A DNA stretch of 64,000 bases from Okeania sp. SIO2C9 (GCF_010672455.1 NZ_JAAHGO010000049.1:1-64000), one strand, 5' to 3'; shown: positions 19,202 through 29,557, numbered from the stretch's first letter. A program made the numbers and translations. The notes: a model not told the origin generated them from the sequence alone.

Positions 19202-20347
19202 TTAAGTGTTAGGCAAATGTTTTTGGATCATTTTTAAGGTTTCTTCCGGTTTAGGAGGCTTACTCAAAAAGTCGGCTGCTCCTATTAATTTAGCCCGACT
19301 GCGGTCTATCAAATTATTTCGATTGGTAAAAATAATGACTGGTATTTTTTCAAATGCTGGTGCTTTGCGTAAGAATTGATAGACAGTATAACCATTTGCA
19401 TGAGGCATTTCTAGGTCAAGAAAAATTAAATCTGGTTTATATTCAGCTATTTTAACAAATCCTTTAATTGGATCTTGTATACTGATAAACCTATAACCAG
19501 CAGGTTGCACAATTTTCTTTAATGTTTCAGCCACTACTGGGCTATCATCAATACAAGCAATTAATAATTGTTTTTTGGATGTAGTTTTGTCTGTACTTTT
19601 CTGAGAATTAGCTGTTATTAAAGATGATTTTATAGGTGATTTTGATAAGTCTGGTACTGTTTTTAATTGAAGTAATCCTTTTTTGACTAAAGGAAATAAA
19701 GTTTTAGTTACAGCTAATACTGATTTTCTTAGTTGATAGGCAATATCCCATATAGTTAGGTCTCCCTGTAAGTATTTACCCCAACCAGATAAAGCTTCTG
19801 GTTTAACAGGTTTTTTCATTACAGGAACAAGATTGGGGTTAAGACTATTAAAACCTGCTTTTTGCCATAACTTTTGCATTTTATTAACTTTACTAAAAAT
19901 TTCTTCTAGTTCTCTATAGCATAGAGCTAAACCTAAAGATAATTCTGATTTCTTATCTGGACTTTGCTCCCACTGGCATGTTAAATCTACGTAAAGACTC
20001 AGGGAAAATAATATTTCTAAGGTGACAGTACGAATGACTTTTTTAGCCTGATAAAGAGTAATTTGATCTCTTGTTATTCCATCATATAGTAGAAGATATT
20101 CCCAAGGTTTTTCTTGATCTGATAGTTGTGAAGTTATGGGTTTCCATTCAGGACAGTGCAATTCTATGGATCGTTGCCAACGTCTCACTCTATGAAAGTT
20201 ACCAGTAGTATAGAGTAATCTACCATAAAATATATAAATTTTTCCTTGTTTAGCATGGCTATTTAATAATAGGTTGCCGGTTGCCATTCTTTGACTAAGG
20301 ATGTCTATTTCTTGTGCTAATTTGATTATTTTGTTGTTTGCAGACAT
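19202..20347 (-). CDS. pixG: PatA-type response regulator (PATAN domain plus receiver), PixG-like
   Basis: 381 residues. The N-terminal 235 residues form a PATAN/DUF4388-type region: FYGRLLYTTGNFHRVRRWQRS resembles the DUF4388 core, and a helical part includes WGKYLQGDLTIWDIAYQLRKS. The C-terminal receiver has acidic residues in CIDDSP, the phosphoacceptor Asp311 in FLDLEMPHANG, and the conserved lysine in LSKPP. In Synechocystis, PixG-type regulators act with the PilB motor of type IV pili. It is the first gene of the operon, so its upstream region (20348 onwards) should hold the main promoter. Confidence 0.88.
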   Translation of the reverse strand: MSANNKIIKLAQEIDILSQRMATGNLLLNSHAKQGKIYIFYGRLLYTTGNFHRVRRWQRSIELHCPEWKPITSQLSDQEKPWEYLLLYDGITRDQITLYQAKKVIRTVTLEILFSLSLYVDLTCQWEQSPDKKSELSLGLALCYRELEEIFSKVNKMQKLWQKAGFNSLNPNLVPVMKKPVKPEALSGWGKYLQGDLTIWDIAYQLRKSVLAVTKTLFPLVKKGLLQLKTVPDLSKSPIKSSLITANSQKSTDKTTSKKQLLIACIDDSPVVAETLKKIVQPAGYRFISIQDPIKGFVKIAEYKPDLIFLDLEMPHANGYTVYQFLRKAPAFEKIPVIIFTNRNNLIDRSRAKLIGAADFLSKPPKPEETLKMIQKHLPNT

Positions 20348-21557
20348 GAATCTTAAAGGTTCAATATGAAAACTCGAATCGTGATCGAGTTATGAATATT
20401 TGACAACATCACTTGTGGCCATCTGCTTAACTTTCTAGATTAGTTTTTCTTCTCAAGAAAATGACAATACAATAAAATTTTTTTAATATTTTCTCCGTTA
20501 ATCATAATTATATTATGATTCTTAATATTTGAACAGAAAATCATTATTTCATACATTCTCAAAATATTTTATTGTATTGATTGTATTAAAATCACTGATT
20601 TTTTTATTTTTGCTAATCAAATACATTAGATAATTATCATAAATATCTAAACAGTAAAACCATGTTAATTTCATCATAAAATTAATCTTATTTTATCAAA
20701 AAATTGATTGATAATATTAAAATAAGTAGCTGAAAACACACGATAGTTGATAGTTGATTGATATCTATCATCATATATATAAATCATTCTACACTATTAA
20801 ATCTAAGTATATTTACTTTGTGGCCAATGATTTTGATGGTCGCCTTATATATAGCAATCCGCTCATTGGTTGTGACAATTTTTATAATAGTTAATTTCAA
20901 CTGAAAACCTTGAAAATTCTGACTCCTGACTCCTGAGTCCTAACTGTCAGAAAAATATTACAACTTAAATAGGATTGCTACAGATTTATAAACTATAAAA
21001 GCTTTGCTATAACTTACTAATTACAAAATTTAAAAGCTAATGAACTTCTCAATAATGTTAAGTTCTCAGACCTCTAAACAAATTAAGTTAAATTAATATT
21101 TATGATGTAAATTCTAGGAGTGATAGCCACTTGAACATTTTTTTGCACTATGAATTTCTCATATATCCCCTTTTCAGAAGTTAGGATACATATTAGTGAT
21201 TGAAGTATTGAAAAGGCGCAATCGAGATGTATTGACTCCATTCAGCGATCAGTTAATATTTTTAACTTTGCACTTTTATAAGGAGTATTTAGACACGGAT
21301 TGACTTTCCTTGAGTATCTCTCATACACCTATAAATTTTCACTGATTCAATTCTTTAGAGTCAACAAAATATAGTAAAAGTATTACGAAATGATCAAACA
21401 TACCACCTAAAGGCCATATTAAACACTTAAATTTTTGCTAATTTGAGACAAATATAAATAGTTACTGAAAAATTGGGGTATGGGGCCAGGTGTCTCGCCC
21501 TTGTAAGGCTACTTTTTATTTTATTTGCAAGTGAATTGAATATATGCTAAAGTCTTA
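20348..21557. other. 1.2-kb AT-rich intergenic region upstream of the pix operon
   Basis: No gene seen on either strand. The DNA is very AT-rich from 20440 to 20800 and contains no copy of hairpin element A. A degenerate start-like sequence (CTGAAAAATTGGGGTATGG) occurs at about 21467. Regulatory sites for pixG probably lie in the first 300 bases, but I cannot name them. Confidence 0.5.
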
Positions 21558-21611
21558 GGTAGTCCAGAGCGCAAAGTGTGGGAATGATTTGATGAATATA
21601 GTCCCTAAATC

Positions 21612-22712
21612 GTGGAAATAATTATGGAATGTCCTCTGTCTGGTGATCATAAACTCCATAAACAGGGAAAAACCATTCAACAATTAATAATGAATAATGA
21701 ATAATTACCTCTCCATGAATTGAAGAGGATTGACAAATTCATGAAAATTTTTCTTCACAGGAGTCGATGGTCGGACAGCTGCGAGACCTCGCCATCCCTG
21801 GACCGCTGATTATCCCCTATCCAAGGGGAGGCGCATACCCACAATTTTTCGGTAAAGGAACTCAAGCATACTATTGTCCCGAATCCGGACAAACTTTTCC
21901 TGGGGAATGGGGAGCAAACAGGCTCAACTTTTGACACTCTATACTATCGTCGGCAAATTGAACCAGAAAAAATGCCCATGGTTCTACAAGCTGATGTTGA
22001 GGGCAGTAGCTTCAGAGGAATTAGTCCCACAGTCAATAAGCGCCTATAATACAATAGTTAGTTTGGTCACAGCAGCCTCTCAAAAAGGGCAAATGATTGA
22101 TAATGCCCATGTACAAAATATAGAAACCTCACAAATCAGTAGTGACGAATTTTGGTCATTCGTCCAAAAAAAGCGAGTGCGTAATTCTGGGGAGACCCCA
22201 GAATGTAAGACGCACTCAACAGACAAAAACACTGTCAGATGAATGAATTGACACTTATGTGATTGTGGGACTGGGATGACTCAACCATCCAGAACCTGGA
22301 TAAATTTTGGCCACTGGTGTCGGCAAACACACTGACCAGTTGATCGCAGAATTAATTGCCAACACAGAAGGGAAAAGTAACTGACTGGCAGTGGCATACT
22401 GATGATTGGGGAGGGTATGAGGGAGTTCTCCCTCCTGAAGGGGGCACATCATTGGTAAAGACCAGAGGCAGCAGTTAGAGCTTTCCTAACGGGATTGTCA
22501 GACAACAGATAGGTTGGTGGCATCGCACCCCAGAATAAATTTGGTAAGGTCTGGACACAGACAGAGATAACGGTTAGGTTAGCGTACGCGTACTTCAATT
22601 GAATTTGGGTTCGCCCGTCGCACAAGATTATACTGCTGCACAAAGAGCTGAGTTGGCGTTCGCTCCTTGGAGTTGGAACGACCTAATTACTTATCCCACA
22701 CTTTGCGCTCTG
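21612..22712 (+). pseudogene. IS1-family transposase pseudogene, interrupted by a repeat element
   Basis: The pieces read in order as one transposase: MECPLSGDHKLHKQGKT (from about 21624), then after the inserted element KGTQAYYCPESGQTFP (about 21854-21902), FDTLYYRRQ and MVLQADVEGSSFRGISPTV in a shifted frame, YNTIVSLVTAASQKGQMIDN, QISSDEFWSFVQKK, DDWGGYERVLPPE, and WSWNDLITYPTLC at the end. Several frameshifts and stops separate them, and one zinc-ribbon cysteine is now serine (PESG). The segment 21874-22242 is the longest open piece. Confidence 0.75.
21675..21853 (-). repeat. Hairpin element 'A', copy 4, inserted in a transposase gene
   Basis: Runs from ATTCAACAATT (21675) to TTTTTCGGT (21853), the complement of the usual ACCGAAAAA start. 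Removing it rejoins the codons GKT and KGTQAYY of the IS1-type transposase, so this copy gives exact termini for the element and shows it arrived after the IS. No evident target duplication of more than one or two bases. Confidence 0.8.
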
Positions 22713-22891
22713 CACTACCAATATGATTTTGCTTTCTGTCGTTTGAAATTAAACACAGTTTATTATAGCTCTTCACTTCATATTCTGGGTTTTATCCAGA
22801 TACTAAATAAGTTAAGCACACCTTTAGGCGATCGCATTGCCGATAGACCGAGTTCTTAGGCAAATAATTACCATTTTTATCTTTTTTAGAT

Positions 22892-23032
22892 TAGACTTGT
22901 CGCTAAATAGAGGGAAAAAATCGCTCCAACCTAGACAGAGCAATAATTCCAATAATTTTTGCTTACCAATAGCTACAATCCTTACAGAACAAAGTTTTTG
23001 GGGATTTTTTAAGTTATAAAGCGACAAGTCTA
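22892..23032. repeat. 141-bp MITE with 13-bp inverted ends
   Basis: TAGACTTGTCGCT at 22892-22904 and its exact complement AGCGACAAGTCTA at 23020-23032. A TA at each extremity would fit the TA target duplication of IS630/Tc1-type elements. No coding potential. Confidence 0.6.
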
Positions 23033-23086
23033 TTGATTATGTTTTGCCATATTTGACACTTTTAAATATTCTCAAATATGACATAT

Positions 23087-23527
23087 TTGACATCTCCAGG
23101 GGTTGAAACACCCTGGATTCTGTGGTTAGTCCACCGCAAATGGGATAAACCCACATTTGCTTAAAGCCTGTCAACAGACTTCTAAACTCCTCGGCGTAAA
23201 TCAAAGATTTAGCTGTGAGCTTACTTTTTTATAGCTTTCACGAGTGGTTTTACTCGCGCTGGTTGGAGCAATCTTCTCGCTGCTCTAGCTGCCTACTTGC
23301 TTTTCGGTGCCGAATGCGGAGCTAACAGCCGTCGTAGGAAATCAATTCCCCGTCTCCTGTCTACCGGAATCTCACCGCAAAGCGCGGTCTTGTCATGGCG
23401 ACAAACCTTGTTCCTTATTCCTCTAAGTATAGCAGATTTTTACTACGCTTTATTACCCGCGTGTCGTTATTCAACCAGCCGTTAAAACGGGCGCTGCGTA
23501 CTTCCTCCCGTTATTTTTTAGGTTTTA
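23087..23527 (-). mobile_element. Non-autonomous IS200/IS605-like element, family F copy 1
   Basis: Read on the minus strand, it starts near GGGAGGAAGTACGCAGCGCC with a GCCCGTTTTAACGGC hairpin (left end). A GCTATACTTAGAGG promoter-like stretch and AAGGAACAAGG before an ATG follow. It ends with the hairpin CCAGGGTGTTTCAACCCCTGG followed by AGATGTCAA, the layout of an IS605 right end. About 440 bp, with no tnpA or tnpB. A near-identical copy lies at 62424-62867. The structured 3' half could be a relic of the guide-RNA scaffold that TnpB elements encode at this end; that is inference. Confidence 0.6.
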
Positions 23528-23657
23528 TTCGATAATTCTCACCACCCAATTTGGCAATAAGCAAAATTAGATACCTGATTTTATCTAAGTTTTACAGGAA
23601 CAATCATTAAGTAGAAAATACTACTATCTGCGAAAAATTTTTCTCATTCTTGATATT

Positions 23658-23725
23658 ATATCATATCCGCTTAATAGATAGTACGATCAAACTCCGCGCG
23701 TGCTGACGCGAACAAAAAATATTCT
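23658..23725 (+). repeat. 'Tccgg' dispersed repeat, copy 3 (degenerate)
   Basis: ATATCATATCCG, then AACTCCGCGCGTGCTGACGCG and ACAAAAAATATTCTCC, in the same order as at 7869 and 9445. Imperfect direct repeats (GTGTGGGGAGATGGG) follow at 23770-23842. Confidence 0.4.
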
Positions 23726-23920
23726 CCGGCCTTATCTTTTTGGTGGTGGTGCATAGTAATGGTAAAGGAAGTGTGGGGAGATGGGTACCCACCCGCGCAC
23801 CCCTCCGGTGGAGGGGAATGTGGGGAGATGGGGAGTGTGGGAAAAATTAAAAAATATATATCCTCACCATTACCATGCAGGACTACCATCTTTTTTTGGC
23901 TTATTCCTCCTATCTACTCC

Positions 23921-24128
23921 CTAGTGCAGGATGGCGGAAATAACTGACCAGTTACAAAATCCCAAAACAATTACAAATCAAAAATGATTGACTGTCAGAT
24001 ATGCGTCTTACATTCTGGAGGGGCTGTGTGCGGAATTACTTCCGCACAGTAGGCGCCCCGTAGGACACCTCGCCAATTAGCACTCGATGCATGAATTTTG
24101 ACTTTTAACTTCCGCGTAGCAGCACTAG
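23921..24128 (+). repeat. MITE-like repeat with CTAGTGC/GCACTAG ends, copy 2 (with extra insert)
   Basis: Starts CTAGTGCAGGATGGCGG and ends CAGCACTAG. Compared with the 97-bp copy at 53226 it carries about 110 extra bases (about 23998-24090), including a GTGCGGAATTACTTCCGCAC hairpin. Confidence 0.55.
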
Positions 24129-24252
24129 TCTCTTATTTATGGACATAATATTACTTATTACTTTTTCCTGATTGAAATTCTATTCAAGCACTTTTTAAGA
24201 TAGTGAGGTATAATTTCCATCCCTATTCCCTATTCTCCCAAAACTGCTGTAA

Positions 24253-24960
24253 ATGAAATTTAAAATCACAATTTCTCCCTTTAAAATTGCTAAATACTTA
24301 ACTTTTGGCGTGATATTTTTAACTATATGCAGCATCGCCATTCAGATAGGTAAATACGTTTTTGATTACCGCGAACCCTGGACAAGATTATTGAATCTCG
24401 ACCGGGAAATGAATATTCCAACTTGGTATTCAGCTTTAATGTTAATATCTTGTGGATTAATTATTCGCGGAATTTTTGCAATAAAAAAATCACAGTCTGA
24501 CCGTTTCTGGCGAAAGTGGAAAATTCTCTCAATTATCTTCTTCCTATTAGCACTTGACGAAGTAGCTAGTATCCATGAAATTTTGATTATTGATGACTTA
24601 GCAGATACTCTAAATCTTCCGAGTTTATGGCACTCAGTGTGGGTAATTCCTGGAACAGTTTTAGTAATAATTTTTATCTGGAAATATTGGAAATTTATAC
24701 TCTATTTACCAAGGGAATTGCGCCGATATTTCTTAATTGCTATTAGTTTATATGTGGGTGGTGCATTGGGTATGGAAATGGTCGGAAGTTACTATGATGG
24801 AATTGATGGTCAGCAGAATTTAGTTTACGCAATGTTAGCCACTGTAGAAGAAGTAATGGAAATGATGGGATGTGTAGTTTTTATCTATGGTTTATTAACT
24901 TATTTAGGTGAGTTAAGTGCAGAGTTACAAGTTAATTTTTACATTCACAATAAGGGTTAA
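24253..24960 (+). CDS. Multipass membrane protein of unknown function
   Basis: 235 residues with six predicted transmembrane segments (about 12-37, 57-77, 90-110, 124-146, 158-180, 191-216). Polar residues sit inside or next to membrane helices in a regular pattern: LDEVASIHE (101-109), Glu175 in GMEMVG and the pair Glu199-Glu200 in TVEEVMEMMG. This arrangement of acids and a histidine in membrane helices could bind a metal or cofactor, but I do not recognise the family and do not assign a function. It stands alone between repeat clusters. The ATG follows AACTGCTGTAA without a strong Shine-Dalgarno sequence. Confidence 0.75.
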   Translation: MKFKITISPFKIAKYLTFGVIFLTICSIAIQIGKYVFDYREPWTRLLNLDREMNIPTWYSALMLISCGLIIRGIFAIKKSQSDRFWRKWKILSIIFFLLALDEVASIHEILIIDDLADTLNLPSLWHSVWVIPGTVLVIIFIWKYWKFILYLPRELRRYFLIAISLYVGGALGMEMVGSYYDGIDGQQNLVYAMLATVEEVMEMMGCVVFIYGLLTYLGELSAELQVNFYIHNKG

Positions 24961-25179
24961 TTTTATATCGCAGGAGTAGGTCTCACTGTAGGGAAAAAAT
25001 GGATAATACCAATTTGGAAAAAGTGGAAAAATAATGTTACGAATTAATTTGGGCAGTTAAAAGACTTTAAAGGAAATCCCCCTTGGACTAAGCGGTGCGA
25101 CCCTGCGACGATGCCAGCTCGCTTGCGGAACTTGCACCAAGAGAAAAAGATAAATTACAACCTAATAAATAACCTAGTT

Positions 25180-25733
<554 letters not shown>

Positions 25734-25860
25734 AGTTATTTGTAGGAAATATTTATCAAATTGGTATAATATCATGTCCTTTGGTATCCTTTGTGTAAAA
25801 ACTTAGGTAATATCTACTTTTTCTTGATTTTAAATCTTCTTCCTTCTTCCTGACTGAATA

Positions 25861-25974
25861 ATTATTAATTGTTAATTATTAATTGTTGAATTGAGCTTTA
25901 TCTTTTCCCTTATGGATTTAATACCCCACTGTCTAGACGCTGCAAATACGCTTGGTGAGGTGAGAATCTCCATC
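25861..25974 (+). repeat. Element-A-like tail followed by double-hairpin repeat 'B', copy 2
   Basis: A TTAATTA heptamer run ends TTGTTGAAT at 25891, then TTTAATACCCC...GAGAATCTCC (25911-25974). A GACTCCT heptamer run follows at 25985-26020. Confidence 0.5.
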
Positions 25975-26059
25975 GACCGCATTTTTCTGACTCCTGAATT
26001 CTGACTCCTGACTCCTTCTTCAAAATACTGATGTACCGGACTTAATATAAATAGAATAG

Positions 26060-27619
26060 CTAAGGCAACCACTTAGGATTAATACCAGTTAGAGGCAATT
26101 CTTCTGGTTTAAGTTGCCACTGGGAATCATCTTCTGGCATTTTTGAGTCTAAAGGTAACATCCATAAACGACTAATTTTTCTCGTGTTTTTTGTATTTTC
26201 TTGTTCTTGTTCTTCTTGATTTGATATTGTCACCATTTGGTCAAATAATAATGCTAAACCATCCGGTGATAAATCCATATTAACTTCCTGTTGATTTGGC
26301 AAAATAACCAAAGGTCTTAACAAATTTATCTTAAGATCAAATGCTGCGATATAAGGTTGTTCTTGATACTCTTCTTCCTTCTCTACTACTTGAGTTAATA
26401 AACAATAAATAATTCTTTTATTCGGGTCAAATTCTGCACTGAGAATATTACCATAAGGACGAGTTCGTAATACCTCTCGCTCCTCACCTTGATTAGTCAC
26501 AATATAAAGCGATCGCGTTCCATCTTGATTATATTTTACCATGGTTGCCATCGAGCCATCAGGAGCAAAATTTAATACTGTTCCAAACTTTGGTAAAAAT
26601 ATTAAATCCTCTGAATCTGTTTCTGGATTTATTGGTAAAATGGAGGTTCCTTCTCCTTGTAAAATCACTAAATTTTTGCTATCTGGGGTAATTAAAAAGT
26701 CTCCACCTTTTTGAATTATTCCATCTTTATTTGTTAAAGGTTGTGCTTCTTTTCCTAATTCTAATACCCACGGACCGGAATCGAAAACATCTTTTCTATT
26801 TACCCTTTGAATTACAATTTTTTGACCATCAATAGATAAATCAAATTTCAAGTTTTGGTATTCTAAATTATCAAGAACTTTTTCGATTTTACCTACAACT
26901 TCTGAAGATTTTAATCTGGTATCTCCAGGAGTAAAATTAATACCAGTTGTCACAGTATATATTTGTTGTTCTATCAGAGTCGGAACTTCATTTTGCTTTT
27001 CAACTGCGGAAAATAAAATCTTTTCACCTTGGGGAAAAAATTTAAAATCCATTACTTCTAAATTTTTCGGACTTAGTATTATAGGCCGTTGCTTTTTAGT
27101 TAAATTAATTAAGATTAATCTGCCTTTTTCCTCTCCTTGAAAACCTACATAAGCAAATGCGCGATCGCGACTGCTAAATAGACCTTGAAAAGGCTGCATT
27201 ACCTCCCCTTGATCTAAGCCATAAAACTTTTCTTTTGCTCCAGATAATTTTACTGTATACTGATTACCATAGGGAGCAGGATCTAAAATAGTATAAGCCA
27301 TTCTTCGACCAGCCCAACTCACTTTTCCTGGTAAAGGTGGTTCTATTGTTAAGTTTTTTTCAACACTTGCATGATTCATTGGTCGATTAAAATTTAGTAT
27401 AAAAGCTGTATCTTCAGCTCCTATTTTTTTGTCTTGCCAGCTAAAGTCTTTAACTTTTGGAGCTGTACTTCCACCACCCACAAATAGCAGACAAATTAAC
27501 ACAGTTAACCCGAGAATCAAAGTAATAGCAAGTCTATCAAGAGGTTGTTGTAATTCCTGTAAAAGAATGTCTTGATTTTCACGAAATAGATAATTAATTT
27601 TTTTTCTTAAATTTACCAT
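26060..27619 (-). CDS. Membrane-anchored protein with Ig-like (SbsA/Big_5) domain and beta-propeller-like repeats
   Basis: 519 residues. One transmembrane helix near the N-terminus (about 29-49, LAITLILGLTVLICLLFVGGG) anchors an extracytoplasmic region. Residues about 55-130 resemble the SbsA Ig-like domain: FSWQDKKIGAEDTAFILNFN, RPMNHASVEKNLTIEPPLPG and WAGRRMAYTILDPAPYGNQY. The rest contains TolB/WD40-like blade repeats (KFFPQGEKILFSA, FAPDGSMATMVKY, LSPDGLALLFDQ). No enzyme signature is visible. It is common in cyanobacteria with unknown role. It stands alone, with repeats on both sides. Confidence 0.75.
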   Translation of the reverse strand: MVNLRKKINYLFRENQDILLQELQQPLDRLAITLILGLTVLICLLFVGGGSTAPKVKDFSWQDKKIGAEDTAFILNFNRPMNHASVEKNLTIEPPLPGKVSWAGRRMAYTILDPAPYGNQYTVKLSGAKEKFYGLDQGEVMQPFQGLFSSRDRAFAYVGFQGEEKGRLILINLTKKQRPIILSPKNLEVMDFKFFPQGEKILFSAVEKQNEVPTLIEQQIYTVTTGINFTPGDTRLKSSEVVGKIEKVLDNLEYQNLKFDLSIDGQKIVIQRVNRKDVFDSGPWVLELGKEAQPLTNKDGIIQKGGDFLITPDSKNLVILQGEGTSILPINPETDSEDLIFLPKFGTVLNFAPDGSMATMVKYNQDGTRSLYIVTNQGEEREVLRTRPYGNILSAEFDPNKRIIYCLLTQVVEKEEEYQEQPYIAAFDLKINLLRPLVILPNQQEVNMDLSPDGLALLFDQMVTISNQEEQEQENTKNTRKISRLWMLPLDSKMPEDDSQWQLKPEELPLTGINPKWLP

Positions 27620-27895
27620 TTATTTTTATCCTTATATCATCTCTGATTTAATACTTATACTTTGAAATAAGGAAGGCAGAAGGGAATTTTCGTTCAAAGG
27701 GAGAAAGTTTTTGGTGGTTAATTATTCGGGCAGAATATTATATCCCACAGATAAAAGTTTCGCAATAGTTTTGAAAATTGTACTTAATCATAATAGTGTT
27801 TACCAGCGTTGGAATACTTAACTTTTGAAGATTTATAGAGAGTTACTTGTGAGATGCTGTTATTAAGCAGAGATAATAATATTATCTTTTTCTTT

Positions 27896-27958
27896 TGAGT
27901 TTAATACCCCGCCGTATACAAGATGTTTACAATTGGTTAGGAATTTGAGTTCCCATCC
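27896..27958 (+). repeat. Double-hairpin repeat 'B', copy 3
   Basis: GTTTAATACCCC, CCGTATACAAGATG and GAATTTGAGTTCCCATCC in the order of the other B copies. Its last part (GAGTTCCCATCCA) is the module amplified in the adjacent tandem array. Confidence 0.5.
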
Positions 27959-28540
27959 ACTTTTTCCTTGTTACTTGTTACTTGTTACTTGTTACTTGTT
28001 ACTTGTTACTTGTTACTTGTTACTTTTGAATTCCTCCTTCCTCCTTCTTCCTTCCTCAATAATAATTTTGAGTTCCCATCCACTTTTTCCTTGTTACTTG
28101 TTACTTGTTACTTGTTACTTTTGAATTCCTCCTTCCTCCTTCCTCCTTCCTCAATAATAATTTTGAGTTCCCATCCACTTGTTACTTGTTACTTGTTACT
28201 TGTTACTTGTTACTTGTTACTTGTTACTTGTTACTTGTTACTTTTGAATTCCTCCTTCCTCCTTCTTCCTTCCTCAATAATAATTTTGAGTTCCCATCCA
28301 CTTGTTACTTGTTACTTGTTACTTGTTACTTTTGAATTCCTCCTTCCTCCTTCTTCCTTCCTCAATAATAATTTTGAGTTCCCATCCACTTGTTACTTGT
28401 TACTTGTTACTTGTTACTTGTTACTTGTTACCTTGTTACTTGTTACTTTTGAATTCCTCCTTCCTCCTTCTTCCTTCCTCAATAATAATTTTGAGTTCCC
28501 ATCCATTTTTTCCTTCTTACTTCTTACTTTTGAATTTTGA
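27946..28540 (+). repeat. Higher-order tandem array built on CTTGTTA heptamers
   Basis: Six units start with GAGTTCCCATCCA at about 27946, 28070, 28164, 28288, 28376 and 28493. Each unit is that module, a variable number of CTTGTTA heptamers (two to nine or so), TTTTGAATTCCTCCTTCC, further CCTTCCT runs and TCAATAATAATT. Unit lengths of 88-124 bp differ mostly by heptamer count. The open frames here are repeat artefacts. Confidence 0.8.
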
Positions 28541-28562
28541 CTTTTGAATTCCTCTTTCTTCT

Positions 28563-29369
28563 TCAATAATCATAAGGATTTTTTGGCTTAGGAATTGGTT
28601 TAATTTTAGATGGCGAAATTGTTAATTTACGTTGACCATTCAACTCATCAGTAATCATATTACCTTCAACTTTCAACCAACCATCTTGAGCATATTTACT
28701 CCGACTTCTGCCTTCTGGTAATCTAACAGGTAATCCTACTGGATAAGCATCAGCAGCACAACAAGTCAAAATAAATCTAGATATCCAAAAATATTGCTCA
28801 GATAATCCAGGAGGATAAATTACAAACCCAGTTACTTCCACTTTTTGCTCGTTATAAGCATCTGGTTCTGGATAAACATTCAAAATTCTAATCCATTCAA
28901 TCAGCGATCGCTCTTCTGGTTTAGTAGCACTACGAAATTCTTGAGGTTGAGTTCTAGTCACTGGCAAAGATTCTGTTAAACCTCTTTGTAATGCTGTTTG
29001 ACTAGCAAAAACTTGAGGAGTAATCATCAATGCCAATAAAGCTGATATTAATAATAAACTACTACTCCAACCAGGGGGAAAAAGATTAATATGCTGATTT
29101 TCAATACTGGTTAATGCTTGTTGTGATTGTCTCTTAAATCTTTGACTTTTGCGAATACTCCATAACTCTAAAATTTTCAATCCACCTAATAAGAGTAAAG
29201 CAATTCCAGCTCCCACTGTTAAACCAAAATAACGAGGATGAATTAATATGTATAACTTGCTTGTCATCCAATAATGCAATAACACAAAACCCCAAACAAA
29301 AATTGCTATAGCATCTATCCAAGAACTATATTTTTTGAGTAGGGAAAAAAGTGACTTGTAAACTTTCAT
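28563..29369 (-). CDS. TIGR03943 family protein (YcgQ-like permease partner)
   Basis: 268 residues. Two N-terminal membrane helices (about 15-35 and 48-68) and a third near 105-122 precede a soluble C-terminal domain with EVTGFVIYPPG, FILTCCAADAYPVGLPV and WLKVEGNM, the TIGR03943/YcgQ signature. Members are nearly always encoded next to a DUF318-type permease, as here (29859-30956, upstream on the same strand). The pair is thought to form a membrane transport system of unknown substrate. Hairpin element A begins 12 bp upstream of the ATG, so the leader of this gene is repeat-derived and no Shine-Dalgarno sequence is visible. Confidence 0.85.
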   Translation of the reverse strand: MKVYKSLFSLLKKYSSWIDAIAIFVWGFVLLHYWMTSKLYILIHPRYFGLTVGAGIALLLLGGLKILELWSIRKSQRFKRQSQQALTSIENQHINLFPPGWSSSLLLISALLALMITPQVFASQTALQRGLTESLPVTRTQPQEFRSATKPEERSLIEWIRILNVYPEPDAYNEQKVEVTGFVIYPPGLSEQYFWISRFILTCCAADAYPVGLPVRLPEGRSRSKYAQDGWLKVEGNMITDELNGQRKLTISPSKIKPIPKPKNPYDY

Positions 29370-29381
29370 CTGATTAAAATT

Positions 29382-29557
29382 ACCGAAAAATTGTGGTTTA
29401 AAGCCTCCTCTTTTAAGGGGATAAAAGCGGTCAATCTTCGGAGCTTACCGTAGGGTGGGATGGCGAGGAAACCTGCGCTGTCCGACCATCGACCAAGAGA
29501 AGAAAAACTTTCCTTTGAATCAATCCTCTTATTTTAAAGGAGAGGTAATTATTAATT
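29382..29557 (+). repeat. Hairpin element 'A', copy 6 (tail continues after a MITE)
   Basis: Starts ACCGAAAAATTGTGG at 29382 and includes CTTCTTTTAAGGGG-type, GGTCGAT and AAAGGAGAGG stems. The TAATTAT tail begins at 29547, is cut by the MITE at 29558-29799, and resumes at 29800-29845. It separates the permease from its TIGR03943 partner. Confidence 0.75.

Larger units (their letters stand above)
21558..22719 (+). mobile_element. Degenerate IS1-family insertion sequence with 26-bp terminal inverted repeats
   Basis: The left end 21558-21583 (GGTAGTCCAGAGCGCAAAG...) and the right end 22694-22719 are inverted copies over 26 bp with one mismatch. They enclose a broken transposase with the IS1-type features DE-W-SFV-KK and DDWGGYERVLPPE. 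The element is 1162 bp, of which 179 bp (21675-21853) are an inserted copy of hairpin element A. I see no clear target-site duplication. Confidence 0.75.

Noticed and set aside
24075-24095. TTAGCACTC at 24076, which is half of a CIRCE operator and could be a target of HrcA in this window
   Set aside because: The second half (GAGTGCTAA after nine bases) is absent, no chaperone gene follows, and the site lies inside a MITE copy.
27933-28547. Several overlapping open frames rich in LLVTCY that look like membrane segments
   Set aside because: They are translations of the CTTGTTA array in different frames, with no start context and no non-repeat sequence.
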